Positions 50,005-63,940 of a stretch of 64,000 nucleotides of DNA are shown here, in pieces. Made by a program: the position numbers and the translations under genes. A model generated the notes under the pieces. That model was not told the DNA's origin. It did no database searches and saw only the letters and a program-made list of their open reading frames with translations. Where the stretch lies: contig NC_079884.1 in NCBI RefSeq assembly GCF_029227915.1, positions 28,894,001 through 28,958,000 on the forward strand, in the 5' to 3' direction. Source of the stretch: Hydractinia symbiolongicarpus. Taxonomy: Eukaryota > Cnidaria > Hydrozoa > Anthoathecata > Hydractiniidae. How positions within the stretch are numbered: the first letter of the stretch is position 1; each line of letters opens with the position of its first letter.

Positions 50005-52974
50005 TAGAACTGATTCTGGACTTTGACCTTATAAATATGATAAATGAGCCAATTGGTCTCCAAGGAATAACATTCTTCTTAATTTGACATGATTCCCGGA
50101 ATTCATCGATTAAATTAGGCTCTGTGGTAGCGTTTTACTTAAAAATTTAGATAAATAAGCCTTTTCTTACTGTGGGACCAATCCTGGCCGTTAGCACGCA
50201 CTGAATAAATAGGAACAGTTCCAAAGACTACATTTCATTGACTTTCTAGCGGTATAAATCCGTTTGAGTTACAACGGTTGTGTCACACATTCGTACCAAC
50301 ATGTATTTAGCGATAGTATTTGGATATTACTAGGTTGCATCGCTTTTAACAGTGAAACGATTGACTGTGGGAATTAATTGAACTGATTCTAGAATGTGAC
50401 CGTATAAATGTGATAAATGAGCCAATTGGTTTCCAAGGAATAACTTAATTTGACCTGATTGCTGGAATTCATGGATTGCATTAGCCTCGCTGGTAGCGCT
50501 TTATTTAAAAATTTAGATAAATAAGTCTTTCCTTACTGTGGGACCAATCCTAACCGTTAGCACGCGCTGAATAAATAGAAACAGTTCCAAAGACTACATT
50601 TCATTGACTTTCTAACGGTGTCAATCCGTTTGCGTAACAACGGTTGCGTTACATATTCGTACCAACATGTATTTAGTGATTTTCTTCCGATATTACTAAG
50701 TTGTATTGCTTCTAACAGTGAAAGGATTGACTGTGTGAATAAATAGAACTGTTTCTGGACTGTGACCTTATAAATGTGATAAATGAGCCAATTGGTCTCC
50801 AAGGAATTACATTCTTCTTAATTTGACATGATTGCCGGAATTCATCGATTACATTAGGCTCTGTGGTAGCACTTTATTTAAAAATTTAGACAAATAAGTC
50901 TTTTCTTACTGTGGGACCAATCCTGGCCGTTAGCACGCGCTGAGTAAATAGGAACAGTTTTAAATACTACATTTCATTGAATTTCTAGCGGCATAATTCC
51001 GTTTGAATTACAACGGTTGCGTCACATATTCGTACCAACATGTACTTAGCGATAGTATTCGGATATTACTAGGTTGCATCGCTTTTAACAGTGAAACGAT
51101 TGACCGTGGGACTTAATTGAACTGATTCTGGACTGTGACCTTATAAATGTGATAAATGAGCCAATTGGACTCCAAGGAATAACATTCTTCTTAATTAGAC
51201 ATGATTTCTGGAATTCAGCGAGTACACTAGGCCCTGTGGTAGATTTTTTTTAAAAATTTAGATAAATAAATCATTTTTTACTGCTGGACCAATCCTAGTC
51301 GTTAGTTCGCGCTGAAGAAATACAGACAGTTGCAAAAACTACATTTCATTGACTTTCTAACGGGGTCAATTCGTTTGAGTTACAACGGTTGCGTCACATA
51401 TTCGTACCAACATGTATTTAGTGGATTTCTTCCGATATTACTAAGTTGTATTGCTTTTAACAGTGAAACGATTGACTGTGGGAATTAATTAAACTGATTC
51501 TGGACTTTGACCTTATAAATATGATAAATGAGCCAATTGGTCTCCAAAGAATAACATTCTTCTTAATTTGACATGATTCCCGGAATTCATCGATTACATT
51601 AGGCTCTGTGGTAGCGTTTTATTTAAAAATTTAGATTAATAAGCCTTTTCTTACTGTGGGACCAATCCTGGCCGTTAGCACGCACTGAATAAATAGGAAC
51701 AGTTCCAAAGACTACATTTCATTGACTTTCTAGCGGTATAAATCCGTTTGAGTTAAAACGGTTGTGTCACACATTCGTACCAACATGTATTTAGCGATAG
51801 TATTTGGATATTACTAGGTTGCATCGCTTTTAACAGTGAAACGATTGACTGTGGGAATTAATTGAACTGATTCTAGAATGTGACCGTATAAATGTGATAA
51901 ATGAGCCAATTGGTTTCCAAGGAATAACTTAATTTGACATGATTGCTGGAATTCATGGATTGCATTAGCCTCGCTGGTAGCGCTTTATTAAAAAATTTAG
52001 ATAAATAAGTCTTTCCTTACTGTGGGACCAATCCTGGCCGTTAGCACGCGCTGAATAAATAGGAACAGTTCCAAAGACTACATTTCATTGACTTTCTAAC
52101 GGTGTCAATCCGTTTGCGTAACAACGGTTGCGTTACATATTCGTACCAACATGTATTTAGTGATTTTCTTCCGATATTACTAAGTTGTATTGCTTCTAAC
52201 AGTGAAAGGATTGACTGTGTGAATAAATAGAACTGTTTCTGGACTGTGACCTTATAAATGTGATAAATGAGCCAATTGGTCTCCAAGGAATTACATTCTT
52301 CTTAATTTGACATGATTGCCGGAATTCATCGATTACATTAGGCTCTGTGGTAGCGCTTTATTTAAAAATTTAGACAAATAAGTCTTTTCTTACTGTGGGA
52401 CCAATCCTGGCCGTTAGCACGCGCTGAGTAAATAGGAACAGTTTCAAATACTACATTTCATTGACTTTCTAGCAGCATAATTCCGTTTGAATTACAACGG
52501 TTGCGTCACATATTCGTACCAACATGTACTTAGCGATAGTATTCGGATATTACTAGGTTGCATCGCTTTTAACAGTGAAACGATTGACCGTGGGACTTAA
52601 TTGAACTGATTCTGGACTGTGACCTTATAAATGTGATAAATGAGCCAATTGGACTCCAAGGAATAACATTCTTCTTAAATCGACATGATTTCTGGAATTC
52701 AGCGAGTGCACTAGGCCCTGTGGTAGATTTTTTTTAAAAAATTTAGATATATAAATCATTTTTTACTGTGGGACCAATCCTAGTCGTTAGTTCGCGCTGA
52801 AGAAATACAGACAGTTGCAAAAACTACATTTCATTGACTTTCTAACGGGGTCAATCCGTTTGAGTTACAACGGTTGCGTCACATATTCGTACCAACATGT
52901 ATTTAGTGGATTTCTTCCGATATTACTAAGTTGTATTGCTTTTAACAGTGAAACGATTGACTGTGGGAATTAAT
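50005..52974 (+). repeat. 4-monomer HOR, two copies, 1484-bp period
   Basis: Copies at 50005-51488 and 51489-52974 share GACATGATTCCCGGAATTC (about 50088/51572), GTATTTGGATATTAC (about 50314/51798), ATTCATGGATTGCATTAGCC, TAGACAAATAAGTC, GCTGAGTAAATAGG and GGTAGATTTTTTTTAAAAA. The TTTGACCTTATAAATATG word lies at 50022 and 51506. The period of 1484 is 4 x 371, shortened by shared small deletions such as the loss in GGAATAACTTAATTTGAC. Confidence 0.83.
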
Positions 52975-53652
52975 TGAACTGATTCTAGAATGTGACCGTA
53001 TAAATGTGATAAATGAGCCAATTGGTTTCCAAGGAATAACATTTTTTTAATTTGACATGATTGCTGGAATTCAGGGATTACATTAGCCTCGCTAGTAGCG
53101 CTTTATTTAAAAATTTAGATAAATAAGTCTTTCCTTACTGTGGGACCAATCCTGCCCGTTAGCACGCGCTGAATAAATAGGAACAGTTCCAAAGACTACA
53201 TTTCATTGACATTCTAGCGGTATAAATCCGTTTGAGTTACAACGGTTGCGTCACATATTCGTACCAACATGTATTTAGTGGATTTCTTCCGATATTACTA
53301 AGTTGTATTGCTTTTAACAGTGAAACGATTGACTGTGGGAATTAATTGAACTGATTCTAGAATGTGACCGTATAAATGTGATAAATGAGCCAATTGGTTT
53401 CCAAGGAATAACATTTTTTTAATTTGACATGATTGCTGGAATTCAGGGATTACATTAGCCTCGCTAGTAGCGCTTTATTTAAAAATTTAGATAAATAAGT
53501 CTTTCCTTACTGTGGGACCAATCCTGCCCGTTAGCACGCGCTGAATAAATAGGAACAGTTCCAAAGACTACATTTCATTGACATTCTAGCGGTATAAATC
53601 CGTTTGAGTTACAACGGTTGCGTCACATATTCGTACCAACATGTATTTAGCG
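52909..53652 (+). repeat. Tandem identical monomer pair (372 bp each)
   Basis: GATTTCTTCCGATATTAC starts at 52909 and 53281, and CCTGCCCGTT at 53151 and 53523, both exactly 372 bp apart. The two monomers share otherwise rare variants: AACATTTTTTTAATTTG, CCTCGCTAGTAGCG, AATCCTGCCCG and GACATTCTAGCGG. I see no difference between them. The simplest reading is a very recent single-monomer duplication. Confidence 0.88.
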
Positions 53653-55449
53653 ATAGTATTCGGATATTACTAGGTTGTATTGCTTTTAACATAGAAACGA
53701 TTGACTGTGGGAATAAATAGAACTGATTCTGGACTGTGACCTTATAAATGTGATAAATGAGCCAATTGGTGTCCAAAGAATAACATTCTTCTTAATTTGA
53801 CATGATTGCTGGTATTCAGCGATTACATTAGGCTCTGTGGTAGCGCTTTTATTAAAAATTTAGATAAAAAAGTCTTTCCTTGCTGTGGGACCAATCCTGG
53901 CCGTTAGCACGCGCTGAATAAATAGGAACAGTTCCAAAGACTGCATTTCATTGACTTTCTAGCGGTATAAGTCCGTTTGAGTTACAACGGTTCTGTCTTA
54001 TATTCGTACCAACATGTATTTAGCGATAGTATTCGGATATTACTAGGTTGCATCGCTTTTAACAGTGAAACGCTTGACTGTGGGACTTAATTGAACTGAT
54101 TTTGGACTTTGACCTTGTAAATGTGATAAATGAGCCAGTTTGACTACAAGAAATAACATTTTTATTAATTTGACATGATTGCTGGAACTCAGCGATTACA
54201 CTGGGCACTGTGGTAGCGCTTTATTTAAAAATTAAGATAAACAAGTTATTTTTTACTGTGTGACCAATCCTAGCCGTTAGCTCGCGCTGAAGAAATAGAG
54301 ACAGCTTCAAATAATAAATTTCATTGACTTTCTAACGGTGTCAATCCGTTTGAGTTACAACGGTTGCGTTACATATTCCTACCAACATGTATTTAGTGAT
54401 TTTCTGCCGATATTACTAAGTTGTATTGCTTTTAACAGTGAAATGATTGACTGTGGGAATTAATTAAACTGATTTTGGACTTTGACTTTATGAATGTGAT
54501 AAATAAGCCAGTTTGACTACATGAAATAACATTTTTCTTAATTTGACATGATTGCTGGAACTCAGCGATTACACTGGGCGCTGTGGTAGCGATTCATTTA
54601 AAAATTAAGATAAAAAATTCAGTTTTTACAGTGGGACCAATCTTAGCCGTTAGCTCGCGCTGAAAAAATAGAGACAGTTCCAAAGACTACATTTCATTGA
54701 CTTTCTAACGGTGTCAATCCGTTTGCGTAACAACGGTTGCGTTACATATTCGTACCAACATGTATTTAGTGATTTTCTTCCGATATTACTAAGTTGTATT
54801 GCTTCTAACAGTAAAAGGATTGACTGTGTGAATAAATAGAACTGTTTCTGGACTGTGACCTTATAATTGTGATAAATGAGCCAATTGGTCTCCAAGGAAT
54901 TACATTCTTCTTAATTTGACATGATTGCCGGAATTCATCGATTACATTAGGCTCTGTGGTAGCGCTTTATTTAAAAATTTAGACAAATAAGCCTTTTCTT
55001 ACTGTGGGACCAATCCTGGCCGTTAGCACGCGCTGAGTAAATAGGAACAGTTTCAAATACTACATTTCATTGACTTTCTAGCGGCATAATTCCGTTTGAA
55101 TTACAACGGTTGCGTCACATATTCGCACCCATATGTACTTAGCGATAGTATTCGGATATTACTAGGTTGCATCGCTTTTAACAGAGAAACGATTGACCGT
55201 GGGACTTAATTGAACTGATTCTAGACTGTGACCTTATAAATGTGATAAATGAGCCAATTGGTTTCCAAGGAATAACATTTTTCTTAATTTGACATGATTG
55301 CTGGAATTCAGGGATTACACTAGGCCCTGTGGTAGCTCTTTTTTTAAAAACTTATATAAATAAATCATTTTTTACTGTGGGACCAATCCTAGTCGTTAGT
55401 TTGCGCTGAAGAAAAATTACAACAGTTGCAAAAACTACATTTCAATGAC

Positions 55450-58400
55450 TTTCTAACGGGGTCAATCCGTTTGAGTTACAACGGTTGCGTCACATATTCG
55501 TACCAACATGTATATAGTGGATTTCTTCCGATATTACTAAGTTGTATTGCTTTTAACAGTGAAACGATTGACTGTGGGAATTAATTGAACTGATTCTAGA
55601 ATGTGACCGTATAAATGTGATAAATGAGCCAATTGGTTTGCAAGGAACAGCATTTTTCTTAATTTGACATGATTGCTGGAATTCAGGGATTACATTAGCC
55701 TCGCTGGTAGCGCTTTATTTAAAAATTTAGGTAAAAAAGTCTTTCCTTACTGTAGGACCAATCCTGGCCGTTAGCACGCGCTGAATAAATAGGAACAGTT
55801 CCAAAGACTACATTTCATTGACTTTCTAGCGGTATAAATCCGTTTGAGTTACAACGGTTGCGTCATATATTCGTACCAACATGTATTTAGCGATAGTATT
55901 CGGATATTACTAGGTTGTATTGCATTTATCATTGAAACGATTGACTGTGGGAATTAATAGAACTGATTATGGACTGTAACCTTATAAATGTGATAAATAA
56001 GCCAATTGATGTCCAAAGAATAACATTCTTCTTAATTTGACATGATTTCTGGAATTCAGCGATTACATTAGGCTCTGTGGTAGCGCTTTATTTAAAAATT
56101 TAGATAAAAAAGTCTTTCCTTGCTGTGGGTCCAATCCTGGCCCTTAGCACGCGCTGAATAAATAGGAACAGTTCCAAAGACTGCATTTCATTGACTTTCT
56201 AGCGGTATAAGTCCGTTTGAGTTACAACGGTTCTGTCTTATATTCGTACCAACATGTATTTAGCGATAGTATTCGGATATTACTAGGTTGCATCGCTTTT
56301 AACAGTGAAACGATTGACTGTGGGAATTAATTGAACTGATTCTGGACTTTGACCTTGTAAATGTGGTAAATGAGCCAATTGGTTTCCAAGGAATAACTTA
56401 ATTTGACATGATTGCTGGAATTCAGAGATTACATTAGCCTCGCTGGTAGCGCTTTATTTAAAAATTTAGATAAATAAGTCTTTCCTTACTGTGGGACCAA
56501 TCCTGGCCGTTAGCACGCGCTGAATAAATAGGAACAGTTCCAAAGACTACATTTCATTGACTTTCTAACGGTGTCAATCCGTTTGCATAACAACGGTTGC
56601 GTTACATATTCGTACCAACATGTATTTAGTGATTTTCTTCCGATATTACTAAGTTGTATTGCTTCTAACAGTGAAAGGATTGACTGTGTGAATAAATAGA
56701 ACTGTTTCTGGACTGTGACCTTATAAATGTGATAAATGAGCCAATTGGTCTCCAAGGAATTACATTCTTCTTAATTTGACATGATTGCCGGAATTCATCG
56801 ATTACATTAGGCTCTGTGGTAGCGCTTTATTTAAAAATTTAGACAAATAAGTCTTTTCTTACTGTGGGACCAATCCTGGGCGTTAGCGCGCGCTGAATAA
56901 AAAGGAACAGTTTCAAATACTACATTTCATTGACTTTCTAGCGGTATAAATCCGTTTGAGTTACAACGGTTGCGTCACACATTCGTACCAACATGTATTT
57001 AGCGATAGTATTTGGATATTGCTAGGTTGCATCGCTTTTAACAGTGAAACGATTGACTGTGGGAATTAATTGAACTGATTCTAGAATGTGACCGTATAAA
57101 TGTGATAAATGAGCCAATTGGTTTCCAAGGAATTACATTCTTCTTAATTTGACATGATTGCCGGAATTCATCGATTACATTAGCCTCGCTGGTAGCGCTT
57201 TATTTAAAAATTTAGATAAATAAGTCTTTCCTTACTGTGGGACCAATCCTGGCTGTTAGCACGCGCTAAATAAATAGGAACAGTTCCAAAGACTACATTT
57301 CATTGACTTTCTAGCGGTATAAATCCGTTTGAGTTACAACGGTTGCGTCACATATTCGTACCAACATGTATTTAGCGATAGTATTCGGATATTTCTAGGT
57401 TGTATTGCTTTTAACATTGAAACGATTGACTGTGGGAATTAATAGAACTGATTCTGGACTTTGACTTTATAAATATGATAAATGAGCCAATTGGTCTCCA
57501 AGGAATAACATTCTTCTTAATTTGACATGATTGCCGGAATTCATCGATTACATTAGGCTCTGTGGTATCGTTTTATTTAAAAATTTAGATAAATAAGTCT
57601 TTTCTTACTGTGGGACCAATCCTGGCCGTTAGCACGCACTGAATAAATAGGAACAGTTCCAAAGACTACATTTCATTGACTTTCTAGCGGTATAAATCTG
57701 TTTGAGTTACAACGGTTGCGTCACACATTCGTATCAACATGTATTTTGCGATAGTATTCGGATATTACTAGGTTGCATCGCTTTTAACAGTGAAACGCTT
57801 GACTGTGGGACTTAATTGAACTGATTTTGGACTTTGACTTTATGAATGTGATAAATGAGCCAGTTTGACTACATGAAATAACATTTTTCTTAATTTGACA
57901 TGATTGCTGGAACTCAGCGATTACACTGGGCGTTTCATTTAAAAACTAAGATAAAAAATTCAGTTTTTACAGTGGGACCATTCTTAGCCGTCAGCTCGCG
58001 CTGAAGAAATAGAGACGGTTTCAAAAACTGCATTTCATTGACTTTCTAGCGGTATAAATCCGTTTGAGTTACAACGGTTGCGTCATATATTCGTACCAAC
58101 ATGTATTTAGCGATAGTATTCGGATATTACTAGGTTGTATTGCATTTATCATTGAAACGATTGACTGTGGGAATTAATAGAACTGATTATGGACTGTAAC
58201 CTTTTAAATGTGATAAATGAGACAATTGATGTCCAAAGAATAACATTCTTCTTAATTTGACATGATTGCTGGAATTCAGCGATTACATTAGGCTCTGTGG
58301 TAGCGCTTTATTTAAAAATTTAGATAAAAAAAGTCTTTCCTTGCTGTGGGACCAATCCTGGCCCTTAGCACGCGCTGAATAAATAGGAACAGTTCCAAAG

Positions 58401-58480
58401 ACTGCATTTCATTGACTTTCTAGCGGTATAAGTCCGTTTGAGTTACAACGGGTCTGTCTTATATTCGTACCAACATGTAT
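55450..58480 (+). repeat. Large HOR block, copy 1 (partner of 60535-63940)
   Basis: Matches the block at 60535-63940 at an offset of 5085 bp: GCATTTATCATTGAAACG-type words at 55921/61006, the GAAAGGATTGACTGTG subtype whose minus-strand open frame begins at 56510/61595, and ACGCGCTAAATAAATA at 57261/62346. After about 57.4 kb the offset becomes 5458 because copy 2 has one more monomer, as seen at TTACACTGGGCGTTTCATTT, 57921/63379. A shorter internal repeat also exists: GCATTTATCATTG recurs at 58141, 2220 bp after 55921. Confidence 0.8.
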
Positions 58481-60534
58481 TTAGCGATAGTATTCGGATA
58501 TTACTAGGTTGCATCGCTTTTAACAGTGAAACGATTGACTGTGGGAATTAATTGAACTGATTCTGGACTTTGACCTTGTAAATGTGATAAATGAGCCAAT
58601 TGGTTTCCAAGGAATAACTTAATTTGACATGATTGCTGGAATTCAGAGATTACATTAGCCTCGCTGGTAGCGCTTTATTTAAAAATTTAGATAAATAAGT
58701 CTTTCCTTACTGTGGGACCAATCCTGGCCGTTCGCACGCGCTGAATAAGTAGGAACAGTTCCAAAGACTACATTTCATTGACTTTCTAACGGTGTCAATC
58801 CGTTTGCGTAACAACGGTTGCGTTACATATTCGTACCAACATGTACTTAGTGATTTTCTTCCGATATTACTAAGTTGTATTGCTTCTAACAGTGAAAGGA
58901 TTGACTGTGTGAATAAATAGAACTGTTTCTGTACTGTGACCTTATAAATGTGATAAATGAGGCAATTGGTCTCCAAGGAATTACATTCTTCTTAATTTGA
59001 CATGATTGCCGGAATTCATCGATTACATTAGGCTCTGTGGTAGCGCTTTATTTAAAAATTTAGACAAATAAGTCTTTTCTTACTGTGGGACCAATCCTGG
59101 CCGATAGCACGCGCTGAATAAATAGGAACAGTTCCAAAGATAACACTTCATTGACTTTCTAGCGGTATAAATCCGTTTGAGTTACAACGGTTGCGTCACA
59201 TATTCGTACCAACATGTATTTAGCGATAGTGTTCGGATATTACTAGGTTGTATTGCATTTAACATTGAAGCGATTGACTGTGGGAATTAATAGAACTGAT
59301 TTTGGACTTTGACTTTATGAATGTGATAAATGAGCCAATTGGTCTCCAAGGAATTACATTCTTCTTAATTTGACATGATTGCCGGAATTCATCGATTACA
59401 TTAGCCTCGCTGGTAGCGCTTTATTTAAAAATTTAGATAAATAAGTCTTTCCTTACTGTGGGACTGTCTTATATTCGTACCAACATGTATTTAGCGATAG
59501 TATTCGGATATTACTAGGTTGCATCGCTTTTAACAGTGAAACGCTTGACTGTGGGACTTAATTGAACTGATTTTGGACTTTGACTTTATGAATGTGATAA
59601 ATGAGCCAGTTTGACTACATGAAATACCATTTTTCTTAATTTGACATGATTGCTGGAAATCAGCGATTACACTGGGCGTTTCATTTAAGAACTAAGATAA
59701 AAAATTCAGTTTTTACAGTGGGACCATTCTTAGCCGTCAGCTCGCGCTGAAGAAATAGAGACAGTTTCAAAAACTACATTTCATTTACTTTCTAACGGTG
59801 TCAATCCGTTTGAGTTACAACGGTTGCGTCACATTTTCGTACCAACATGTATTTAGTAATTTTCTTCCAATATTACTAAGTTGTATCAGTGTTAACAGTG
59901 AAACGATTGTTTGTGGGACTTAATTGAACTTATTCTGGGCAGTGACCTTGTAAATGTGATAAATGAGCCAATTGGACTACAAGAACTAAAAGTCTTCTTA
60001 ATTTGACATGATTGTTGGAACTCAGCGATTACACTGGGCGCTGTGGTAGAGCTTTATTTAAAAATTAAGATAAACAAGTTATTTTTTAATGTGGGACCAA
60101 TCCTAGCCGTTAGCTCGCGCTGAAGAAATAGAGACAGTTTCAAATAATAAATTTCATTGACCTTCTAACGGTGTCAATCCGTTTGAGTTACATCGGTTGC
60201 GTTACATATTCCTACCAACATGTACTTAGTGATTTTCTTCCGATATTACTAAGTTGTATTGCTTTTAACAGTGAAACGATTGACCGTGGGACTTAATTGA
60301 ACTGATTCTGGACTGTGACCTTATAAATGTGATAAATGAGCCAATTGGACTCCAAGGAATAACATTCTTCTTAATTCGACATGATTTCTGGAATTCAGCG
60401 AGTGCACTAGGCCCTGTGGTAGATTTTTTTTAAAAAATTTAGATAAATAAATCATTTTTTACTGTGGGACCAATCCTAGTCGTTAGTTCGCGCTGAAGAA
60501 ATACAGACAGTTGCAAAAACTACATTTTATTGAC

Positions 60535-63500
60535 TTTCTAACGGGGTCAATCCGTTTGAGTTACAACGGTTGCGTCACATATTCGTACCAACATGTATTT
60601 AGTGGATTTCTTCCGATATTACTAAGTTGTATTGCTTTTAACAGTGAAACGATTGACTGTGGGAATTAATTGAACTGATTCTAGAATGTGACCGTATAAA
60701 TGTGATAAATGAGCCAATTGGTTTCCAAGGAATAACATTTTTCTTAATTTGACATGATTGCTGGAATTCAGGGATTATATTAGCCTCGCTGGTAGCGCTT
60801 TATTTAAAAATTTAGATAAATAAGTCTTTCTTTACTGTGGGACCAATCCTGGCCGTTAGCACGCGCTGAATAAATAGGAACAGTTCCATTGACTACATTT
60901 CATTGACTTTCTAGCGGTATAAATCCGTTTGAGTTACAACGGTTGCGTCATATATTCGTACCAACATGTATTTAGCGATAGTATTCGGATATTACTAGGT
61001 TGTATTGCATTTATCATTGAAACGATTGACTGTGGGAATTAATAGAACTGATTATGGACTGTAACCTTATAAATGTGATAAATGAGCCAATTGATGTCCA
61101 AAGAATAACATTCTTCTTAATTTGACATGATTGCTGGAATTCAGCGATTACATTAGGCTCTGTGGTAGCGCTTTATTAAAAAATTTAGATAAAAAAGTCT
61201 TTCCTTGCTGTGGGACCAATCCTGGCCCTTAGCACGCGCTGAATAAATAGGAACAGTTCCAAAGACTGCATTTCATTGACTTTCTAGCGGTATAAGTCCG
61301 TTTGAGTTACAACGGTTCTGTCTTATATTCGTACCAACATGTATTTAGCGATAGTATTCGGATATTACTAGGTTGCATCGCTTTTAACAGTGAAACGATT
61401 GACTGTGGGAATTAATTGAACTGATTCTGGACTTTGACCTTGTAAATGTGATAAATGAGCCAATTGGTTTCCAAGGAATAACTTAATTTGACATGATTGC
61501 TGGAATTCAGAGATTACATTAGCCTCGCTGGTAGCGCTTTATTTAAAAATTTAGATAAATAAGTCTTTCCTTACTGTGGGACCAATCCTGGCCGTTAGCA
61601 CGCGCTGAATGAATAGGAACAGTTCCAAAGACTACATTTCATTGACTTTCTAACGGTGTCAATCCGTTTGCGTAACAACGGTTGCGTTACATATTCGTAC
61701 CAACATGTATTTAGTGATTTTCTTCCGATATTACTAAGTTGTATTGCTTCTAACAGTGAAAGGATGGACTGTGTGAATAAATAGAACTGTTTCTGGACTG
61801 TGACCTTATAAATGTGATAAATGAGCCAATTGGTCTCCAAGGAATTACATTCTTCTTAATTTGACATGATTGCCGGAATTCATCGATTACATTAGGCTCT
61901 GTGGTAGCGCTTTATTTAAAAATTTAGACAAATAAGTCTTTTCTTACTCTGGGACCAATCCTGGCCGTTAGCGCGCGCTGAATAAATAGGAACAGTTTCA
62001 AATACTACATTTCATTGACTTTCTAGCGGTATAAATCCGTTTGAGTTACAACGGTTGCGTCACACATTCGTACCAACATGTATTTAGCGATAGTATTTGG
62101 ATATTGCTAGGTTGCATCGCTTTTAACAGTGAAACGATTGACTGTGGGAATTAATTGAACTGATTCTAGAATGTGACCGTATAAATGTGATAAATGAGCC
62201 AATTGGTTTCCAAGGAATTTCATTCTTCTTAATTTGACATGATTGCCGGAATTCATCGATTACATTAGCCTCGCTGGTAGCGCTTTATTTAAAAATTTAG
62301 ATAAATAAGTCTTTCCTTACTGTGGGACCATTCCTGGCCGTTAGCACGCGCTAAATAAATAAGAACAGTTCCAAAGACTACATTTCATTGACTTTCTAGC
62401 GGTATAAATCCGTTTGAGTTACAACAGTTGCGTCACATATTCGTACCAACATGTATTTAGCGATAGTATTCGGATATTACTAGGTTGTATTGCTTTTAAC
62501 ATTGAAACGATTGACTGTGGGAATTAATAGAACTGATTATGGACTGTGACCTTATAAATCTGATAAATGAGCCAATTGATGTCCAAAGAATAACATTCTT
62601 CTTAATTTGACATGATTGCTGGAATTCAGCGATTACATTAGGCTCTGTGGTAGCGCTTTATTTAAAAATTTAGATAAACAAGTCTTTCCTTGCTGTGGGA
62701 CCAATCCTGGCCGTTAGCATGCGCTGAATAAATAGGAACAGTTCCAAAGACTGCATTTCATTGACTTTCTACCGGTGTCAATCCGTTTGAGTTACAACGG
62801 TTGCGTTACATATTCGTACCAAAATGTATTTAGTGATTTTCTTCCGATATTAATAAGTTGTATTGCTTTTAACAGTGAAATGATTGACTGTGGGAATTAA
62901 TAGAACTGATTCTGGACTTTGACTTTATAAATATGATAAATGAGCCAATTGGTCTCCAAGGAATAACATTCTTCTTAATTTGACATGGTTGCCGGAATTC
63001 ATCGATTACATTAGGCTCTGTGGTATCGTTTTATTTAAAAATTTAGATAAATAAGTCTTTTCTTACTGTGGGACCAACCCTGGCCGTTAGCACGCAGTGA
63101 ATAAATAGGAACAGTTCCAAAGACTACATTTCATTGACTTTCCAGCGGTATAAATCCGTTTGAGTTACAACGGTTGCGTCACACATTCGTATCAACATGT
63201 ATTTTGCGATAGTATTCGGATATTACTAGGTTGCATCGCTTTTAACAGTGAAACGCTTGACTGTGGGACTTAATTGAACTGATTTTGGACTTTGACTTTA
63301 TGAATGTGATAAATGAGCCAGTTTGACTACATGAAATAACATTTTTCTTAATTTGACATGATTGCTGGAACTCAGCGATTACACTGGGCGTTTCATTTAA
63401 AAACTAAGATAAAAAATTCAGTTTTTACAGTGGGACCATTCTTAGCCGTCAGCTCGCGCTGAAGAAATAGAGACAGTTTCAAAAACTGCATTTCATTGAC

Positions 63501-63940
63501 TTTCTAGCGGTATAAATCCGTTTGAGTTACAACGGTTGCGTCATATATTCGTACCAACATGTATTTTGCGATAGTATTCGGATATTACTAGGTTCTATTG
63601 CATTTATCATTGAAACGATTGACTGTGGGAATTAATAGAACTGATTATGGACTGTAACCTTATAAATGTGATAAATGAGCCAATTGATGTCCAAAGAATA
63701 ACATTCTTCTTAATTTGACATGATTGCTGGAATTCAGCGATTACATTAGGCTCTGTGGTAGCGCTTTATTTAAAAATTTAGATAAAAAAGTCTTTCCTTG
63801 CTGTGGGACCAATCCTGGCCCTTAGCACGCGCTGAATAAATAGGAACAGTTCCAAAGACTGCATTTCATTGACTTTCTATCGGTATAAGTCCGTCTGAGT
63901 TACAACGGTTCTGTCTTATATTCGTACCAACATGTATTTA
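60535..63940 (+). repeat. Large HOR block, copy 2 (partner of 55450-58480)
   Basis: Same subtype order as copy 1 plus one additional monomer near 62.4-62.8 kb, whose tail reads CTACCGGTGTCAATCCG. It carries the same rare 11-bp loss that turns CACTGGGCGCTGTGGTAGCG into CACTGGGCGTTTCATTT (also at 59670). The match with copy 1 ends near 63940, where this copy switches to a GATTTTCTTCC-type monomer. Confidence 0.8.

Noticed and set aside
36443-61840. Minus-strand open frames of 71-89 codons as real genes
   Set aside because: They recur at satellite spacing, lie wholly within monomers, change frame status with single subtype variants, and show no recognisable domain. They are satellite sequence.
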